From contig JBFWRK010000001.1 in NCBI GenBank assembly GCA_050248955.1, positions 1-64,000 on the forward strand: DNA of 64,000 nt. The letters run 5' to 3'. Position 1 is the first letter of the stretch. Every line of letters starts with the position of its first letter. The DNA comes from JBFWRK01 sp050248955. Lineage in GTDB: Bacteria; Actinomycetota; Acidimicrobiia; Acidimicrobiales; Ilumatobacteraceae. The translations under genes were made by a program, and so were the position numbers. This document shows, in pieces, positions 9,943-22,860 of the stretch. Below the pieces are notes generated by a model. The model saw only the letters and a list, made by a program, of their open reading frames with translations. It was not told where the DNA came from and made no database searches.

Positions 9943-9980
9943 CGTGGGGTGGGGGGCGGTCGTTCGCCCCCCACCCCACG
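9943..9980 (+). terminator. Perfect 16-bp GC hairpin between binding protein and permease
   Basis: Arms at 9943-9958 and 9965-9980 are perfectly complementary (runs GGGG-T-GGGGGG against CCCCCC-A-CCCC) with a 6-base loop. No U-tract follows. It lies 7 bases after the binding-protein stop and 56 bases before the permease start, so it most likely stabilises the upstream mRNA or partially terminates transcription, giving excess binding protein over permease. Confidence 0.75.
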
Positions 9981-10035
9981 ATCGGCTTCAATGGGGGGAT
10001 GACGGCGCCGCCGTCACGCGCAGCAGGGGGTTCGC

Positions 10036-11217
10036 GTGGGTTCATTGATTTCGATGGTCATCGCCGTCGTGGTGTCGTTGGTGTTGCTCGCAGCGTTCTT
10101 CACCGGGCTCAACCTCCTGGTCGACCGCCTGCCGCAGAAGTGGGACGATCGCATCCGGCCCTGGGTGTTCACCGGGCCGGCGCTGCTGTTCCTCCTGATC
10201 GGGCTCGTCGTCCCCGCGCTGCGCACGATCTACCTGAGCTTCCGCAGTGGCCGCCGCGGCGAGGTGTCCTGGACGCTCGAGAACTACCGCTCGACGCTGA
10301 GCGACGACAACGTCCTCAGCTTCGACAACTTCGGCCACATCTTCACGAGCTGGCTGTTCATCGCCGCAGTGATCATGGTCGTGATCGCCGTGGTAGCGGC
10401 CTGGCTCAGCGGCCGCAAGGGGCTCGGCACCGACCGGTCGATCGATCTCTCGAGCCCCTGGTCGACGCTGCTCATCGTGGCCGCGATGATCGCCGTGCTG
10501 ATGGCCGTGTTCTCCACGCTCCGCGGCATCATCTGGAACAACCTCTGGTGGGTGGTCGCGGTGACCGGGCTCTCGACCGTGCTCGGCCTCGCCCTCGCCG
10601 TCCTCGCTGATCGCTCCCGGAGCGAGACAGCGGCAAAGACCATGATCTTCATGCCGATGGCGATCTCGATGGTCGGTGCCGCGATCATCTGGTCGTACAT
10701 GTACAACCTCTCCGGCGTGGTGGGTCAGTCCCCCGGTTTGCTCAACGAGGTCATCGGCTGGTTCGGGATCGACCCGATCGACTTCCTCCGAGACGCGGAC
10801 ATCGTCCCGTGGAACAACTTCTTCATCATGATCATCATGATCTGGATCCAGACCGGCTTCGCGATGGTGGTGCTGTCCGCGGCGATCAAGTCCGTTCCGG
10901 CCGAGCTGATCGAGGCGGCGAAGGTCGACGGCGCCAACGACATGCAGGTGTTCTGGCGGATCACCGTCCCGCAGATCACCCCGACCATCATCGTCGTCGT
11001 CACGACGTTGATTGTCACCGTCATGAAGGTCTTCGACCTGGTGAAGGCGACGACGAACGGCAACTTCGACACCGACGTGCTGGCGAACCGGATGTACGAC
11101 AACCTGCGCGACGGCAACTTCACGCTGTCGAGCACGTTCGCCGTCATGGTCCTCGTCCTCGTGCTGCCGGTGATGGTGTTCAACTTCCGCCGCGGTCAGA
11201 GGGAGACGCACAGATGA
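10036..11217 (+). CDS. Sugar ABC transporter permease (MalF type)
   Basis: A 393-residue inner-membrane permease with several hydrophobic helices and the EAA-loop motif EAAKVDGANDMQVFWRITVP in the C-terminal binding-protein-dependent permease domain. An atypically long N-terminal section holds two extra membrane segments before the core domain, as in MalF-like partners. The start is GTG 10036 with AGGGGG a few bases upstream. The stop overlaps the second permease start (ATGA). It forms the heterodimeric channel with the next gene product. Confidence 0.93.
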   Translation: MGSLISMVIAVVVSLVLLAAFFTGLNLLVDRLPQKWDDRIRPWVFTGPALLFLLIGLVVPALRTIYLSFRSGRRGEVSWTLENYRSTLSDDNVLSFDNFGHIFTSWLFIAAVIMVVIAVVAAWLSGRKGLGTDRSIDLSSPWSTLLIVAAMIAVLMAVFSTLRGIIWNNLWWVVAVTGLSTVLGLALAVLADRSRSETAAKTMIFMPMAISMVGAAIIWSYMYNLSGVVGQSPGLLNEVIGWFGIDPIDFLRDADIVPWNNFFIMIIMIWIQTGFAMVVLSAAIKSVPAELIEAAKVDGANDMQVFWRITVPQITPTIIVVVTTLIVTVMKVFDLVKATTNGNFDTDVLANRMYDNLRDGNFTLSSTFAVMVLVLVLPVMVFNFRRGQRETHR

Positions 11218-12194
11218 GCAGCACGAGCGCGGTGCCCGCCGGCATCAAGGAGAAGCGCGGCGCGAGCTCGTCGGCGCTCGAACCCGTCGGCGTGCGCACC
11301 CATCGGTTCCTCTCGTCCGTGCCGACCGTCGTGCTGTGGGTCCTCGTGTTCCTCTGGACCCTGCCGACGGTCGGTCTGCTCGTCAACTCCTTCCGCCCCC
11401 GCCGCACGCAGCTCACGACGGGCTGGTGGACCGCGTTCAAGACCGGGGACCTCACGCTCGACAACTACCGGCAGGCCGTGTTCGATCCGCCTGGCGGCTT
11501 CATCTCGTTCGGGCGGGCGGTGGTGAACTCCTTCGCCATCGCCATCCCGGCGACGGTGGTGCCGATCCTCATGGCCGCGGCGGCCGCGTATGCGTTCGCC
11601 TGGATCCCGTTCAAGGGTCGCAGCTGGATCTTCATCGGGACCGTCACGCTGATGGCGATCCCGCTGCAGATGGCGTTCGTCCCGCTGCTGCAGCTCTACA
11701 ACGGAGGCGCCCACCTGACGCTGTTCGGCACGACGATCCCGTTGTTCCCCGACCTCAACTTGGTGAACAAGCCGATCTCCGTCTGGCTGACCCACACCGC
11801 GTTCGGCCTACCGCTGGCCATCTTCCTGCTGCACAACTACATCTCGTCGCTCCCGGGCGACGTGTTCGAGGCAGCGACGATCGACGGCGCGAACCACTTC
11901 GGCATCTTCTGGCGGATCGTGCTGCCGCTCAGCAAGCCGGCTCTCGCGGCGTTCGCGATCTTCCAGTTCCTCTGGGTCTGGAACGACTACCTGGTTGCGC
12001 TGATCTTCCTCTCGCAGAACACGAACGCGAGCCCGTTGACGATCCAACTCGTCAACCTCGTGACCTCCAGGGGGCAGGGCACCGAACTGCTCCCTGCGGC
12101 TGCGTTCGTGTCGATCATCGTGCCGCTGATCATCTTCTTCTCACTGCAGAAGTACTTCGTCAGGGGCCTCCTCGCGGGCTCCGTCAAGGGCTAG
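11214..12194 (+). CDS. Sugar ABC transporter permease (MalG type)
   Basis: A 326-residue permease with about six membrane helices and the EAA loop FEAATIDGANHFGIFWRIVLPLSKP that contacts the ATPase. It overlaps the first permease by four bases and is followed 12 bases later by the ATPase gene. It is the second half of the channel for the sugar importer. Confidence 0.93.
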   Translation: MSSTSAVPAGIKEKRGASSSALEPVGVRTHRFLSSVPTVVLWVLVFLWTLPTVGLLVNSFRPRRTQLTTGWWTAFKTGDLTLDNYRQAVFDPPGGFISFGRAVVNSFAIAIPATVVPILMAAAAAYAFAWIPFKGRSWIFIGTVTLMAIPLQMAFVPLLQLYNGGAHLTLFGTTIPLFPDLNLVNKPISVWLTHTAFGLPLAIFLLHNYISSLPGDVFEAATIDGANHFGIFWRIVLPLSKPALAAFAIFQFLWVWNDYLVALIFLSQNTNASPLTIQLVNLVTSRGQGTELLPAAAFVSIIVPLIIFFSLQKYFVRGLLAGSVKG

Positions 12195-12206
12195 GAGACC
12201 GACGAC

Positions 12207-13400
<1,194 letters not shown>

Positions 13401-13432
13401 GTCGTCTCCCTCCTCCGCTCGCCGCGCCCGCC

Positions 13433-15339
<1,907 letters not shown>

Positions 15340-15343
<4 letters not shown>

Positions 15344-16278
15344 GCACGAGCGTCGAGGGTCGCGGGGTCGTCGTCGTCTGCGGCGAGGCGCTCGTCGATC
15401 TCGTGGTCATGCCGGACGGCACGCTCGTCCCGCATCTCGGCGGCGGCCCCTACAACGCGGCGCGTACGGCGGCGCGGCTCGGCGCACCGACCGCCTTCCT
15501 CGGTCGTGTGTCGAACGACCGGTTCGGCGAGCAGCTCGTGGCGGGGCTCGCCGCCGAAGGCGTCGACACGTCGACCATCGTCCGCTCCGAGGAGCCGACG
15601 ATGCTCGCGCTCGCGGAGATCGGCGCCACGGGAGGCGCGTCGTACCGCTTCTACGTCGGCGGCACGGCGACGCCCGGCCTGACCGCCGCCGACGCGCTCG
15701 CCCGCCTTCCCGCGACCGTGTCGGCGTTGTGCGTCGGCACGCTCGGGCTCGTGCTCGAGCCGATGGCCGCGGCCTCCGAGGCGGTCGTGCTGGCCGTGCA
15801 CCGCCGCGCTCCTGTGCTCGTCGACCCGAACATCCGCCCGGCGTTGATCGCCGACCGAGCGCACTACCTGGAACGACTCGCCAGGATCCTCGCCGGCGCC
15901 GACGTCGTGAAGCTGAGCGACGAGGACCTCGCGTGGATCGACGCCGACAACCCCGAGGAGCGCGCCGTCGCGGCGATGCTCGACGCAGGTCCGCGCGTCG
16001 TCGTGCTCACCCGCGGCGCTCGCGGCGTGAGCGGGTTCACCGCGGCGGGCCGCATCGATGTCGACGGCCGAGCGGTGCAGGTTGCCGACACGATCGGCGC
16101 CGGCGATTCGGTCGCCGGAGCGATCCTGACCTCGCTGCACGAGCATGGTGCGGAGCTGCTCGACGACCGTGATGGCGTGGCCGAGATGCTCCGCTTCGCG
16201 ACGCGTGTCGCCGCGATCACGGTGTCACGGCCGGGCGCGGACCCGCCGCATCGAGGGGAGCTCGGCCGCGAGTCCTGA
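15340..16278 (+). CDS. PfkB-family carbohydrate kinase, probable fructokinase
   Basis: A 312-residue ribokinase-family kinase. The N-terminal ALVDLVV and GGGPYNAARTAARLG contact the sugar, and the C-terminal signature DTIGAGDSVAGAIL carries the catalytic Asp and anion hole. ATG 15340 overlaps the amylosucrase stop. The context (amylosucrase releasing fructose) makes fructose the likely substrate, giving fructose-6-phosphate for glycolysis. Its 3' end overlaps the convergent iron-transport ATPase gene by 54 bp. Confidence 0.88.
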
Positions 16279-17373
16279 AGTGCCGGTCGCGGCACTGTCG
16301 ACGGTGTCGTCCGTGGCGAACGCGGACACGGGGGCGTCGACGTGCAGCGCCACGGTCGCCCCGCGTCGGGGCAGACGAGCCGCGTGGACGCGGACGGACA
16401 CGACCGTGGCGTCGTCGAGCGCGACGCGCACGACGCCGTCGTGGCCGAAGAAGGAGCGCGAGACGACGTTGCCGGTCACGCCGTCCGGCGGTGCCGCGTA
16501 CGGGACGACCGGGAGCAGATCGACCTGCTCGGGCCGGACGACGACGAAGACGGGCCCGCTGCGCGGTGAGCCGGAGCGCAGTGGAACGGAACCCAACGCG
16601 CACATCGCGTGGGCACCGTCAGCGATGCCCCGCAGGACGATCGCTTCGCCGACGAACGTGGCGACGGCGAGGCTCGCCGGTTGTTCGTACAGCGTCGCCG
16701 GGTCGGCGGTCTGGGCCACCCGGCCGTCGAGGAGCACGGCGACCTGGTCGGCGATCGACAGTGCTTCCTGCTGGTCATGGGTGACCACCACAGCAGTCGT
16801 CTTCGCCCGCTCGAGCGCGAGGAGCACCTCGTCGCGCACCTGGACGCGGAGGCCGGCATCGAGCGAGGAGAACGGCTCGTCGAGCACCACCAGCGACGGA
16901 CGAGGAGCGAGCGCCCGAGCGAGGGCGACGCGGTGCTGCTGCCCGCCCGACAGCTCGTGAGGCCGCTTGCGCTCCACACCGGGCAGCCCGACGAGGTCGA
17001 GCACCTCACGCACCCGTTCGACCGATGCTGCCCCTCGGGGGAGCCCGAAGCCGACGTTGCCGGCCACATCGAGGTGCGGGAACAGCGCACCTTCCTGCGG
17101 CACGACACCCACCCGTCGCCGCTCCGGGGGGACCGAAGCCGTCGCTGACGCAACCGGTGCGCCCGCGATCGTGACCGTGCCGCTGTCCGGGTCCTCGAAG
17201 CCGGCGATGATCCGCAGCAGGGTTGTCTTGCCGCCACCGGACGGCCCGAGCACGGCCGTGACGCTGCCCGTCGGCACGACGAGGTCGACCCCGTCGAGCA
17301 CCGCGAGACGGCCGAACGACTTGCTCAGTCCGGCGACGACGAGCGCGGGTGTGCTGCCCGCGGCGTCAGTCAT
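16225..17373 (-). CDS. Ferric iron ABC transporter ATPase (FbpC type)
   Basis: A 382-residue ATPase with Walker A GPSGGGKTT, signature LSGGQQHRVALARALA, Walker B LVVLDEPFSSLDAGL and H-loop VVTHDQQEAL. A C-terminal TOBE-like domain follows, with VFVVVRPEQVDLLPV. It overlaps the permease gene by eight bases and is last in the minus-strand operon binding protein-permease-ATPase. Iron is inferred from the binding protein. Its last 54 bases overlap the fructokinase gene on the other strand. Confidence 0.88.
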   Translation of the reverse strand: MTDAAGSTPALVVAGLSKSFGRLAVLDGVDLVVPTGSVTAVLGPSGGGKTTLLRIIAGFEDPDSGTVTIAGAPVASATASVPPERRRVGVVPQEGALFPHLDVAGNVGFGLPRGAASVERVREVLDLVGLPGVERKRPHELSGGQQHRVALARALAPRPSLVVLDEPFSSLDAGLRVQVRDEVLLALERAKTTAVVVTHDQQEALSIADQVAVLLDGRVAQTADPATLYEQPASLAVATFVGEAIVLRGIADGAHAMCALGSVPLRSGSPRSGPVFVVVRPEQVDLLPVVPYAAPPDGVTGNVVSRSFFGHDGVVRVALDDATVVSVRVHAARLPRRGATVALHVDAPVSAFATDDTVDSAATGTSGLAAELPSMRRVRARP

Positions 17374-18916
17374 GGGCTGTGGTCCCTTCCCGCCGCCATG
17401 CGAGCGCGCCGCTCAGGAGTGCCGTCGGCACCGCGGCGAAGATCACGAGCGCGAGCGCGTACGGGGCAGCGTTCGCGTAGTCGGACACCGCCGTGTGGTG
17501 CCAGAGTCTCGTGGCGAGCGTCTCGGTACCGGTCGGCCGCAACACCAGGGTCACCGGCAGCTCCTTCATCGTGGACAGGAACACGAGCGCGGCACCGGCC
17601 GAGATGCCGGGCAGCGCGAGGGGACCGGTGATGCGGGTGAAGACCGCGCGTGGCGAGCTGCCGAGCGAACGCGCGACCTCTTCGAGTCGCACCGGCGACT
17701 GCTCCACGGATGCCCGCACCGCGCCGACCGCGAGCGGGAGGAAGAGCACGACGTAGCCGAGCACGAGGAGCGGCACCTCCTGGTACACAGGGCGCAGGAG
17801 CCGGACACCCACGAACACGAGCGAGATCGCGACGACGATCCCGGGGAGCGCGTGGGCGACGTAGGTCGAGCGCTCGACGGCGATCGACGTGCCCGAGCGG
17901 AACCGCGCCGCGAGCACGCCGACGGGGATCGCGAACGCGATGGCGACGACGGCGGCGAGCACCGCGAGGAACAACGTCTGACCGAGTGCGGAGGCGACCT
18001 CGCCACCATCGACCTCCGTCGACGTGAAGGTGGTGACCCAGTAGACGATCCGGTACACCGGGAAGCCGACGCCGGCGCCGAGCACCGCCGCGACGAACAG
18101 CCAGGCCAGCGGCGTCGCTCGGCCGAGTCGCACGGCGGCGCCCTGGCGCGCTGATCCGGATCCGAGTCGTGCTGCCGTCGCCCGGCCACGGGCGCGCGCC
18201 TCGGCGGCGACGAGCACGAGCGCGATCGCGATCAGCACGAGTGCCAGTATCGCCGCCCGTGACGGGTTGAACCCTGCCCGGTAGGCGCCGTAGATCACCC
18301 AGGTGAAGACCTCGTAGCGCATCGTCGCGACGGCTCCGAAGTCGCTCAACACGTACAGCGCGACGAGCAGCGCTCCGGCCGCCACCGCAGGGCGGATCTG
18401 GCGCAGCGTCAGCCGGAGGGCGATGTCGAGACGGCTGCGGCCGAGCGAGCGGGCGATCTCCTCGTGGGCCGGGTCGAGGTGGCGCAGGGCGGCGACTGCG
18501 GGCAGGTAGACGAACGGGTACGAGACGAGTACGAGGACGAGTGTGGCGCCGCGGAACCCGGCGAGCCACGACCGCCACGACACCCAGGCGAAGGCCGAGA
18601 GGTACGACGGCACCGCGAGCGGGAGCGCGAGCAGCACCTGCAGCACACGCCGTCCCGGCAGGTCGCTGCGGACCACCAGCCACGCCGCAGTGACGCCGAC
18701 GACGACGCACAGCACGGTCACCACACCCGCCAGCGCGAGGCTGCGGGCGAGGAGGTCGAGCGTGCGCCGGCGCCAGACCTCGTCGACGACCTCGGCCCAC
18801 CCCTGCCCGAGCGCGCGGTCGACGAGGTACCAGATCGGGACCACCGCGACGCTTGCCGCGAGCAGCGCGGGCACGACGAGGAGCACCGGCGGCCGCCGCC
18901 GGGCGGCCGCGCTCAC
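17366..18916 (-). CDS. Ferric iron ABC transporter permease (FbpB type, fused halves)
   Basis: A 516-residue permease made of two consecutive binding-protein-dependent transport domains, as in FbpB/HitB. Each half has an EAA-type loop (HEEIARSLGRSRLDIALRLTLRQI in the first and LEEVARSLGSSPRAVFTRITGPL in the second), and there are about twelve membrane helices. The GTG start is 19 bases after the binding-protein stop. It forms the whole membrane channel on its own. Confidence 0.9.
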   Translation of the reverse strand: MSAAARRRPPVLLVVPALLAASVAVVPIWYLVDRALGQGWAEVVDEVWRRRTLDLLARSLALAGVVTVLCVVVGVTAAWLVVRSDLPGRRVLQVLLALPLAVPSYLSAFAWVSWRSWLAGFRGATLVLVLVSYPFVYLPAVAALRHLDPAHEEIARSLGRSRLDIALRLTLRQIRPAVAAGALLVALYVLSDFGAVATMRYEVFTWVIYGAYRAGFNPSRAAILALVLIAIALVLVAAEARARGRATAARLGSGSARQGAAVRLGRATPLAWLFVAAVLGAGVGFPVYRIVYWVTTFTSTEVDGGEVASALGQTLFLAVLAAVVAIAFAIPVGVLAARFRSGTSIAVERSTYVAHALPGIVVAISLVFVGVRLLRPVYQEVPLLVLGYVVLFLPLAVGAVRASVEQSPVRLEEVARSLGSSPRAVFTRITGPLALPGISAGAALVFLSTMKELPVTLVLRPTGTETLATRLWHHTAVSDYANAAPYALALVIFAAVPTALLSGALAWRREGTTAHD

Positions 18917-18935
18917 GTCGCCGGACGCTGGTCGG

Positions 18936-20030
18936 TCACAACGTCAGCAACCCCACGTCGGCGAGGAGCTCCTGCGTCTCCGCCAGCGAGTCGAGATCGG
19001 CGAGGTCGATCTCCGGTGGGCTCAGCGTCTCGAGCGAGGGGAGCCCCTCGGACGGCTCGACCCCGGCGATCAGCGGGTACTCGAAGGTCTCGTCCGCGAA
19101 GTAGCGCTGGCTCGACTCGTTCAGCAGGTAGGCGACGAACGCTTCGGCCGCGGCCGGGTTGCCGCTCGATGCCAGGATGCCGACGCCGGCGACGTTGACG
19201 AGCCCGCCCGGATCGCCGGCGGCGAGGAACTGGTTCGTCGCGACGACCGCGTCCTGCCCCTCCGCTGCGATCTTCTCGTAGAGGTAGTAGTGGTTGACGA
19301 GGCCGATCGCGACCTCGCCCTCGTTGACCGCGTCGCGCACGGCACCGTTGCGTTCGTAGGCGACGGGCTCCTGCGCGGCGAAGGCCTCGAGCCAGGTGCG
19401 GGCGCCGTCGTCACCGCGCAGGACGCGCAGGCCGGTGACGAACGACTGCCAGGACGCGTTCGTCGGCGCGAAGCCGATCCTGCCCTTCCACTGCGGGTCG
19501 AGCAGTTCGTCGATGGTGTCCGGTGGCGTCGGCGCGAGCTCGGGGTTCACGACGAACACGCGCACGCGGCCGCTGGTGCCCACCCAGTTGCCGTTGGCCG
19601 ACCGGTACGCCTCGGGCACGAGATCGAGCACCTCGCTCGGGAGCGCACTGAAGAGGCCGACCTTCTCGACCGCTCCCAGCGCGCCGGCGTCCTGCGAGAA
19701 GAAGACGTCGGCCGGTGAGGCGTCGCCTTCGGTGAGCAGCTGCGCGGCGAGCTCGCCACTGTCGCCCGCGCGGAGCTCGACGGTGATCCCGGTTTCGTCG
19801 CTGAACCGGTCGATGAGCGGCTTCACCAGCTCCTCGCTGCGCCCGCTGTAGATCGTCAACGTGCCGCCGGCGGCGGTCGTGTCGCGAGGAGCATCCGTAG
19901 CAGCGGCCGCTGGATCGGTCGTGACGGCATCGGAGGTCGGGGACGCATCGTCGTCGTCGCCGCCACAGGCCGCAGCGAGCATCGCGATCGCCACGAGTCC
20001 GGAGCCGAAGAGGAGGGTGCTGCGCTTCAT
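18936..20030 (-). CDS. Ferric iron-binding lipoprotein (FbpA/FutA type)
   Basis: A 364-residue solute-binding lipoprotein. A signal peptide ends in LAAAC (lipobox) followed by GGDDDDAS. The mature part starts [20 protein letters not shown], as in FbpA, and contains the twin-tyrosine sequence VNHYYLY that in this family ligates Fe(III). ATG 20030 is chosen over an upstream in-frame start because AAGGAC lies before it and the signal peptide starts there. It is first in an operon with the fused permease and ATPase. Confidence 0.9.
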   Translation of the reverse strand: MKRSTLLFGSGLVAIAMLAAACGGDDDDASPTSDAVTTDPAAAATDAPRDTTAAGGTLTIYSGRSEELVKPLIDRFSDETGITVELRAGDSGELAAQLLTEGDASPADVFFSQDAGALGAVEKVGLFSALPSEVLDLVPEAYRSANGNWVGTSGRVRVFVVNPELAPTPPDTIDELLDPQWKGRIGFAPTNASWQSFVTGLRVLRGDDGARTWLEAFAAQEPVAYERNGAVRDAVNEGEVAIGLVNHYYLYEKIAAEGQDAVVATNQFLAAGDPGGLVNVAGVGILASSGNPAAAEAFVAYLLNESSQRYFADETFEYPLIAGVEPSEGLPSLETLSPPEIDLADLDSLAETQELLADVGLLTL

Positions 20031-20061
20031 GGGGGTCCTTCGAGATCGGGGGTTCGTCCGA

Positions 20062-20100
20062 ATCGTAACTGCGGGTGCACGTCGATCATCAAGCGCGCTT
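20062..20100 (-). promoter_or_regulatory. Candidate promoter and palindromic operator of the iron transporter
   Basis: On the minus strand a TTGATG -35 (20092-20087) and TACGAT -10 (20067-20062) are spaced by 19 bases, upstream of the fbpA-like gene. A perfect 10-bp palindrome AAGCGCGCTT (20091-20100) touches the -35 box. A metal-responsive repressor site is plausible, but the sequence does not match the canonical IdeR or Fur consensus. Confidence 0.4.
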
Positions 20101-20148
20101 AACAAGTACGAGGTCGACAAGGCCGCGGTCGGGCACTCGTCGGCCGGA

Positions 20149-20154
20149 TAGGTT
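20149..20154 (+). promoter_or_regulatory. -10 box (TAGGTT) of the leaderless ilvD promoter
   Basis: TAGGTT ends exactly 7 bases before the ATG at 20162. No Shine-Dalgarno sequence exists before that ATG, so the transcript probably begins at the start codon. Confidence 0.6.
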
Positions 20155-20161
20155 CGGCATC

Positions 20162-21868
20162 ATGTCCGGTCCTGATGGCACCAGCGTGAACATCAAGCCC
20201 CGCTCGCGGGACGTCACCGACGGCATGCAGAAGGCGCCCGCCAGGGCGATGCTGCGCGCCGTCGGCATGACCGACGACGACTGGGTCAAGCCGCAAGTGG
20301 CGATCGCCTCGTCGTGGAACGAGCTGACTCCCTGCAACATGACGCTGCGCAAGCTCGCCGAGCACGCGAAGCAGGGCGTGCGCGCAGCAGGTGGCTTCCC
20401 GATGGAGTTCGGCACGATCACCGTGTCGGACGGCATCTCGATGGGACACGAGGGCATGCGGGCATCGCTCGTGAGCCGGGAGGTCATCACGGACTCGGTC
20501 GAGACGGTGATGCACGCCGAGCGACTCGACGCGTTCGTCGGTCTCGCCGGCTGCGACAAGTCGATCCCGGGCATGCTCATGGCCGCTGCCCGCCTCGACC
20601 TGCCATCGGTGTTCGTCTACAACGGCTCCACGCTGCCCGGCCACCGCAACGGCGTCGCGCTCGACATCACGAGCGTCTTCGAGGCCGTCGGCGCGTGTGC
20701 GCGCGGCACGATCACGGAAGCAGAGCTCGCCGACATCGAGCGCAAGGCGTGTCCCGGCGAGGGTGCATGCGGCGGCATGTTCACGGCCAACACGATGAGC
20801 TCGATCGCCGAGGCGATCGGCATGTCGCTGCCGGGGACGGCGTCACCGCCGGCCGTCGATCGGCGCCGCGAGGACGATGCTCGTCGCGCCGGCGAGGCGG
20901 TCGTGCGTTTGCTCCAGCTCGGCATCACCCCGCGCATGATCATGACCAAGCCGGCGTTCGAGAACGCGATCGCGGTCACGTCCGCGCTCGGGGGTTCGAC
21001 GAACGCAGTGCTGCATCTGCTCGCGATCGCCAACGAGGCGGGTGTCGCGCTCGAGCTCGACGACTTCAACCGGATCGCGGCGAAGGTCCCGCACATCGCG
21101 GACATGAAGCCCGGCGGCAAGTTCCACATGAGCGACCTCGATCGCGTCGGCGGCGTCCCGGTCGTCATGAAGCATCTGCTGGACGCGGGGTTGCTGCACG
21201 GTGACGTCATGACCGTGACCGGCAAGACGATGGCCGAGAACCTCGCCGAGATCGATCCCCCGGCGCCGGATGGCGTCGTCGTGTACCCGCTCGACCAACC
21301 GATCCACTCCGAGGGCGGGATCATCGTCCTGCGCGGTTCGCTGGCGCCGAACGGGTCCGTCGTCAAGGTCGCCGGGCTGTCGCACGACCAGCTCGACTTC
21401 AGCGGCGCGGCGCGCGTCTTCGACGGCGAGGACGGGGCGATGGCCGCGATCCTCGCCGGTGAGATCCAACCGGGAACGGTGCTCGTCATCCGCTACGAGG
21501 GTCCGAAGGGCGGACCAGGCATGCGCGAGATGCTCGCGATCACGGGCGCGCTGAAGGGCGCCGGTCGTGGCGCCGACTGCGCCCTCGTGACCGACGGCCG
21601 CTTCTCCGGTGGCACGTGGGGCTTCTGCATCGGCCACGTCGCGCCTGAGGCGGTCGACGGTGGTCCGATCGCGTTCGTGCGCGACGGCGACACGATCCGC
21701 ATCGACGTCCACTCGAAGCTGATCGACCTCCTCGTCGACGACGCGGAGCTGGCCCGCCGCAAGGAGGGGTGGCTCCCGAATCCCGCCCGCTACACGACCG
21801 GCGTGCTCGGCAAGTACGCCAAGCTCGTGCAGGGGGCGGAGACCGGTGCGATCACGAACACGCTCTGA
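20162..21868 (+). CDS. ilvD: Dihydroxy-acid dehydratase
   Basis: A 568-residue IlvD/Edd-family dehydratase that converts 2,3-dihydroxy-isovalerate and -methylvalerate to the 2-keto acids in valine/isoleucine synthesis. The iron-sulfur ligands are the Cys residues in [14 protein letters not shown] and [11 protein letters not shown]. The C-terminal [19 protein letters not shown] is the family signature. ATG 20162 is supported by the -10 box at 20149. It is followed with overlap by a DUF3054 gene and a phosphatase gene, and the ilvBNC operon begins about 1 kb downstream. Confidence 0.96.
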   Translation: MSGPDGTSVNIKPRSRDVTDGMQKAPARAMLRAVGMTDDDWVKPQVAIASSWNELTPCNMTLRKLAEHAKQGVRAAGGFPMEFGTITVSDGISMGHEGMRASLVSREVITDSVETVMHAERLDAFVGLAGCDKSIPGMLMAAARLDLPSVFVYNGSTLPGHRNGVALDITSVFEAVGACARGTITEAELADIERKACPGEGACGGMFTANTMSSIAEAIGMSLPGTASPPAVDRRREDDARRAGEAVVRLLQLGITPRMIMTKPAFENAIAVTSALGGSTNAVLHLLAIANEAGVALELDDFNRIAAKVPHIADMKPGGKFHMSDLDRVGGVPVVMKHLLDAGLLHGDVMTVTGKTMAENLAEIDPPAPDGVVVYPLDQPIHSEGGIIVLRGSLAPNGSVVKVAGLSHDQLDFSGAARVFDGEDGAMAAILAGEIQPGTVLVIRYEGPKGGPGMREMLAITGALKGAGRGADCALVTDGRFSGGTWGFCIGHVAPEAVDGGPIAFVRDGDTIRIDVHSKLIDLLVDDAELARRKEGWLPNPARYTTGVLGKYAKLVQGAETGAITNTL

Positions 21869-22208
21869 CCGCGCCGCGCTCGCGGCGGTCGTCGATGTCG
21901 TGTGCGTGCTCGCGTTCGTCGTCGCCGGACGTCGCTCGCACGACGAGGACAGCGGGATCGGTGGCGTGCTCGAGGTCGCAGCACCGTTCCTCATCGCGCT
22001 CGCAGTCGGTTGGCTCGTGCTGCGGATCTGGCGGCGGCCGACGGCGCTGTCGCCGGCGGTCGGTCTGTGGGTGGTGACCGTCGCGCTCGGGTTGGTCCTG
22101 CGGCGGTTCGCGTTCGACCGCGGCACTGCGGCGAGCTTCGTGATCGTGGCGACGCTGGTGCTCGGCCTGCTGCTGCTCGGCTGGCGGCTGGTCGCGCGGC
22201 GACGATGA
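21846..22208 (+). CDS. DUF3054 family membrane protein
   Basis: A 120-residue protein with four predicted membrane helices and basic ends, matching the DUF3054 pattern ([17 protein letters not shown], then [11 protein letters not shown] and [13 protein letters not shown]). Function unknown; the family is common in actinobacteria. The GTG start lies inside the last 23 bases of ilvD and the stop overlaps the next ATG (ATGA), so it is translated as part of the ilvD transcript. Confidence 0.8.
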   Translation: MRSRTRSDRAALAAVVDVVCVLAFVVAGRRSHDEDSGIGGVLEVAAPFLIALAVGWLVLRIWRRPTALSPAVGLWVVTVALGLVLRRFAFDRGTAASFVIVATLVLGLLLLGWRLVARRR

Positions 22209-22798
22209 GCGCGAAGGGCATCGTCGCTCGGCCGGCGCTCCGGGTGCTGCTCGTGTGCACGGCGAACGTCAGCCGCTCACCGCTCGCGGCTGCGCTGCTG
22301 ACGAAGCGGCTCGGCGACGCGGGCGTCGCCGCGACTGTCCGTTCTGCCGGCGTGATCCACACCCGGCTGCCCGTCGACGAGCTCGCGGTCGCGGTCGGTC
22401 GGGAGCTCGGCGTCGAGATCGGCGGGCACGCACCGCGACGGGTGACGGCGTCAGCGATCGCCGAGGACGGCACCGATCTCGTCATCGGGCTGGCGCGCTC
22501 ACACGTGCGCGAGGTGGTCGCGCTCGACGCGTCGGCGTGGGACCGCTCGTTCACGTTGAAGGAGCTCGCACGAGTGGTCGGCAGGGAGCAGCTCGCCGTT
22601 GCGACCGATCCGGCGGGCTGGCAGCAGCGCTTCGGCTCGGGGCGATCGGCGTACGACCTGCTCGGCGAGGACGAGCGCGACGACATCGCCGATCCGTACC
22701 GACGGTCGCTGGCAACGCATCGCGCGGTCGCGACGGAGATCGACCGACTGCTCGCAACGGTCGTCGACGGCTTCCTCGGCATCGTCGGCGCGGACTGA
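22205..22798 (+). CDS. Low-molecular-weight protein tyrosine phosphatase-like protein
   Basis: A 197-residue member of the LMW-PTP/arsenate-reductase fold. The P-loop is C18-TANVS-R24-S, which keeps the CX5R core but differs from the common CxGNxCRS. A late DPYRR supplies the candidate general acid Asp. It could dephosphorylate protein tyrosine or a small phosphate ester. The start overlaps the DUF3054 stop. The reason for its linkage to ilv genes is not evident. Confidence 0.82.
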   Translation: MSAKGIVARPALRVLLVCTANVSRSPLAAALLTKRLGDAGVAATVRSAGVIHTRLPVDELAVAVGRELGVEIGGHAPRRVTASAIAEDGTDLVIGLARSHVREVVALDASAWDRSFTLKELARVVGREQLAVATDPAGWQQRFGSGRSAYDLLGEDERDDIADPYRRSLATHRAVATEIDRLLATVVDGFLGIVGAD

Positions 22799-22822
22799 TC
22801 GCGTCCACCTGGGTGGCCGCGG

Positions 22823-22851
22823 TTGCGATCGGCGGCCGTCGATGGCACAAT
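22823..22851 (+). promoter_or_regulatory. Promoter of the ilvBNC leader
   Basis: TTGCGA (22823-22828) and CACAAT (22846-22851) are separated by exactly 17 bases. Transcription would start near 22858, only a few bases before the leader peptide ATG at 22861. Confidence 0.55.
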
Positions 22852-22860
22852 CGGAGCCGC

